DNA from: Proteobacteria bacterium UBA664
GTDB taxonomy: Bacteria > Pseudomonadota > Gammaproteobacteria > UBA7966
Direction of reading: 5' to 3'
Length of the DNA stretch: 6,649 nucleotides
Assembly (NCBI GenBank): GCA_002299125.1
Contig: DBNU01000202.1
Location: forward strand, 1-6,649
Of the stretch, positions 5,914-6,649 are shown piece by piece. Position 1 is the stretch's first letter, and each line of letters opens with the position of its first letter. Made by a program: the position numbers and the translations under genes. Under the pieces are notes generated by a model, which saw nothing but the letters and a program-made list of their open reading frames with translations, did no database searches and was not told the DNA's origin.

Positions 5914-5937
5914 ACCCGGCTTCGTGAAGCCACGGGT
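5914..5937 (+). promoter_or_regulatory. Hairpin in the presumed prk leader
   Basis: ACCC (5914-5917) pairs with GGGT (5934-5937), and GGCTT (5918-5922) with AAGCC (5927-5931), around a CGTG loop. The result is a 9-pair stem with one 2-base bulge. It ends 45 bases before the prk ATG. If prk is transcribed from further upstream, this would be in its 5' untranslated region. No U-tract follows, so it is not an obvious attenuator. Confidence 0.4.
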
Positions 5938-5973
5938 CACGAGGTGGTCTCTGCCTGCACGCCGCCCGGGGGC

Positions 5974-5978
5974 GAGGG
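5974..5978 (+). promoter_or_regulatory. Ribosome binding site of prk
   Basis: GAGGG lies 4 bases before the ATG at 5983. The short gap is still workable, and this start gives the standard phosphoribulokinase N-terminus. Confidence 0.6.
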
Positions 5979-5982
5979 ATAC

Positions 5983-6649
5983 ATGTCTGCTGAACACCCC
6001 ATCATTGCCGTGACCGGTTCCTCCGGTGCCGGAACCACTACGGTGAAGGCGGCCTTCGACCGCATCTTCGAACGCGAGGGCGTCGGCGCCGCCGTGATCG
6101 AGGGCGACAGCTTCCACCGCTACAACCGCAGCGAGATGCTGCAGGCGCAGGCTCGGGCGCAGGCCGAGGGTAGGCGCATCACGCACTTCGGCCCGGAGGG
6201 CAATCTTTTCGACGAACTCCAGGGCCTGTTCCGGGAGTACGCCGAGCACGGCACGGGTCGGCGCCGACGCTACCTCCACACCGAGGCCGATGCGCTCGCG
6301 GAGGGCAGCGCGGCGGGTACCTTCACGCCCTGGGAGCCGTTGGCGGAAGGCACGGATCTGCTGCTGTACGAGGGGCTGCACGGTGGGCTGGTCACCGGCG
6401 AGTACAACATCCCTGCGTGGGTGGATCTGCTCATCGGGGTGGTGCCCATCGTCAACCTGGAGTGGATACAGAAGATGCATCGTGATCGGGCGGTGCGCGG
6501 CTACAGCGTGGAGGCCGCCATGCGCCTCATCCTCTTCCGCATGTACGACTACGTGAACTACATCGTGCCGCAGTTCTCCCTGACCGATGTGAACTTCCAG
6601 CGTGTGCCCCTGGTGGACACCTCCAATCCCTTCGCCAGTGATCACATCC
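5983..6649 (+). CDS. prk: Phosphoribulokinase, N-terminal 222 residues (3' end beyond the window edge)
   Basis: This Calvin-cycle enzyme phosphorylates ribulose 5-phosphate with ATP to make ribulose 1,5-bisphosphate, the CO2 acceptor of RuBisCO, in the cytoplasm. It is of the bacterial (class I, octameric) type. The P-loop GSSGAGTTT is at 12-20. IEGDSFHRYNR (39-49) puts the catalytic base at Asp42, with His45 and Arg49 at the positions described for the Rhodobacter sphaeroides enzyme. YEGLHG (129-134) carries the Walker B Glu130. NLEWIQKMHRD (158-168) holds the substrate-binding Lys164, Arg167 and Asp168. YVNYIVPQF and NFQRVPLVDTSNPF end the part visible. About 70 residues are missing at the right edge. 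It is divergent from msbA, and no cbbR or RuBisCO gene is in view. All key residues are present, so it should be active. Confidence 0.97.
   Translation, partial: MSAEHPIIAVTGSSGAGTTTVKAAFDRIFEREGVGAAVIEGDSFHRYNRSEMLQAQARAQAEGRRITHFGPEGNLFDELQGLFREYAEHGTGRRRRYLHTEADALAEGSAAGTFTPWEPLAEGTDLLLYEGLHGGLVTGEYNIPAWVDLLIGVVPIVNLEWIQKMHRDRAVRGYSVEAAMRLILFRMYDYVNYIVPQFSLTDVNFQRVPLVDTSNPFASDHI

Noticed and set aside
5717..6013. 98-codon plus-strand frame in the msbA-prk gap
   Set aside because: It overlaps both flanking genes, has no recognised homologue, and the gap holds hairpins instead.
5893..6645. 250-codon minus-strand frame opposite prk
   Set aside because: It is an antisense shadow of phosphoribulokinase, whose catalytic residues are all present on the plus strand.

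Overview
The window is GC-rich DNA from a Gram-negative autotroph, most likely a gammaproteobacterium of the chemolithoautotroph or purple-sulfur type. Three things point this way: a bacterial-type phosphoribulokinase (Calvin cycle), lipid A-type genes (an MsbA flippase and an LpxA-family acyltransferase), and PmbA/TldE and UvrD proteins that closely follow the gammaproteobacterial forms. The species cannot be named from the sequence alone.

Layout from left to right. The left edge (1-431, minus strand) holds the first 143 codons of pmbA. It is divergent from uvrD (647-2833, plus). The 215-base gap between them carries an alternating series of CGGTCG/CGACCG half-sites and a TACACT -10-like element so close to the uvrD start that the mRNA may be leaderless. 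Next is a 181-base convergent gap (2834-3014) filled by a REP-like repeat cluster of the CTGGATCCCCGCC...GGGGATGACG type. Then come two minus-strand genes transcribed as msbA (5726-3975) followed by an lpxA-like gene (3857-3015). The 117-base spacer between them contains a perfect 11-base inverted repeat. A 256-base divergent gap with two strong hairpins separates msbA from prk (5983 onward, plus), which runs off the right edge after 222 codons.

Functionally the window is mostly housekeeping: protein maturation and proteolysis (PmbA), DNA repair helicase (UvrD), outer-membrane lipid assembly (MsbA plus the LpxA-like protein), and CO2 fixation (Prk). The least ordinary part is the msbA/lpxA-like pair. 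The LpxA-family protein keeps the catalytic histidines but has lost the Asp/Lys of the QDLK substrate-contact motif and two further nucleotide-side residues. Its partner transporter has an altered set of lipid A phosphate-contacting basic residues. No CRISPR array, tRNA, rRNA, IS element or phage gene was seen, and I found no clear sign of a wholly new defence or mobile system.
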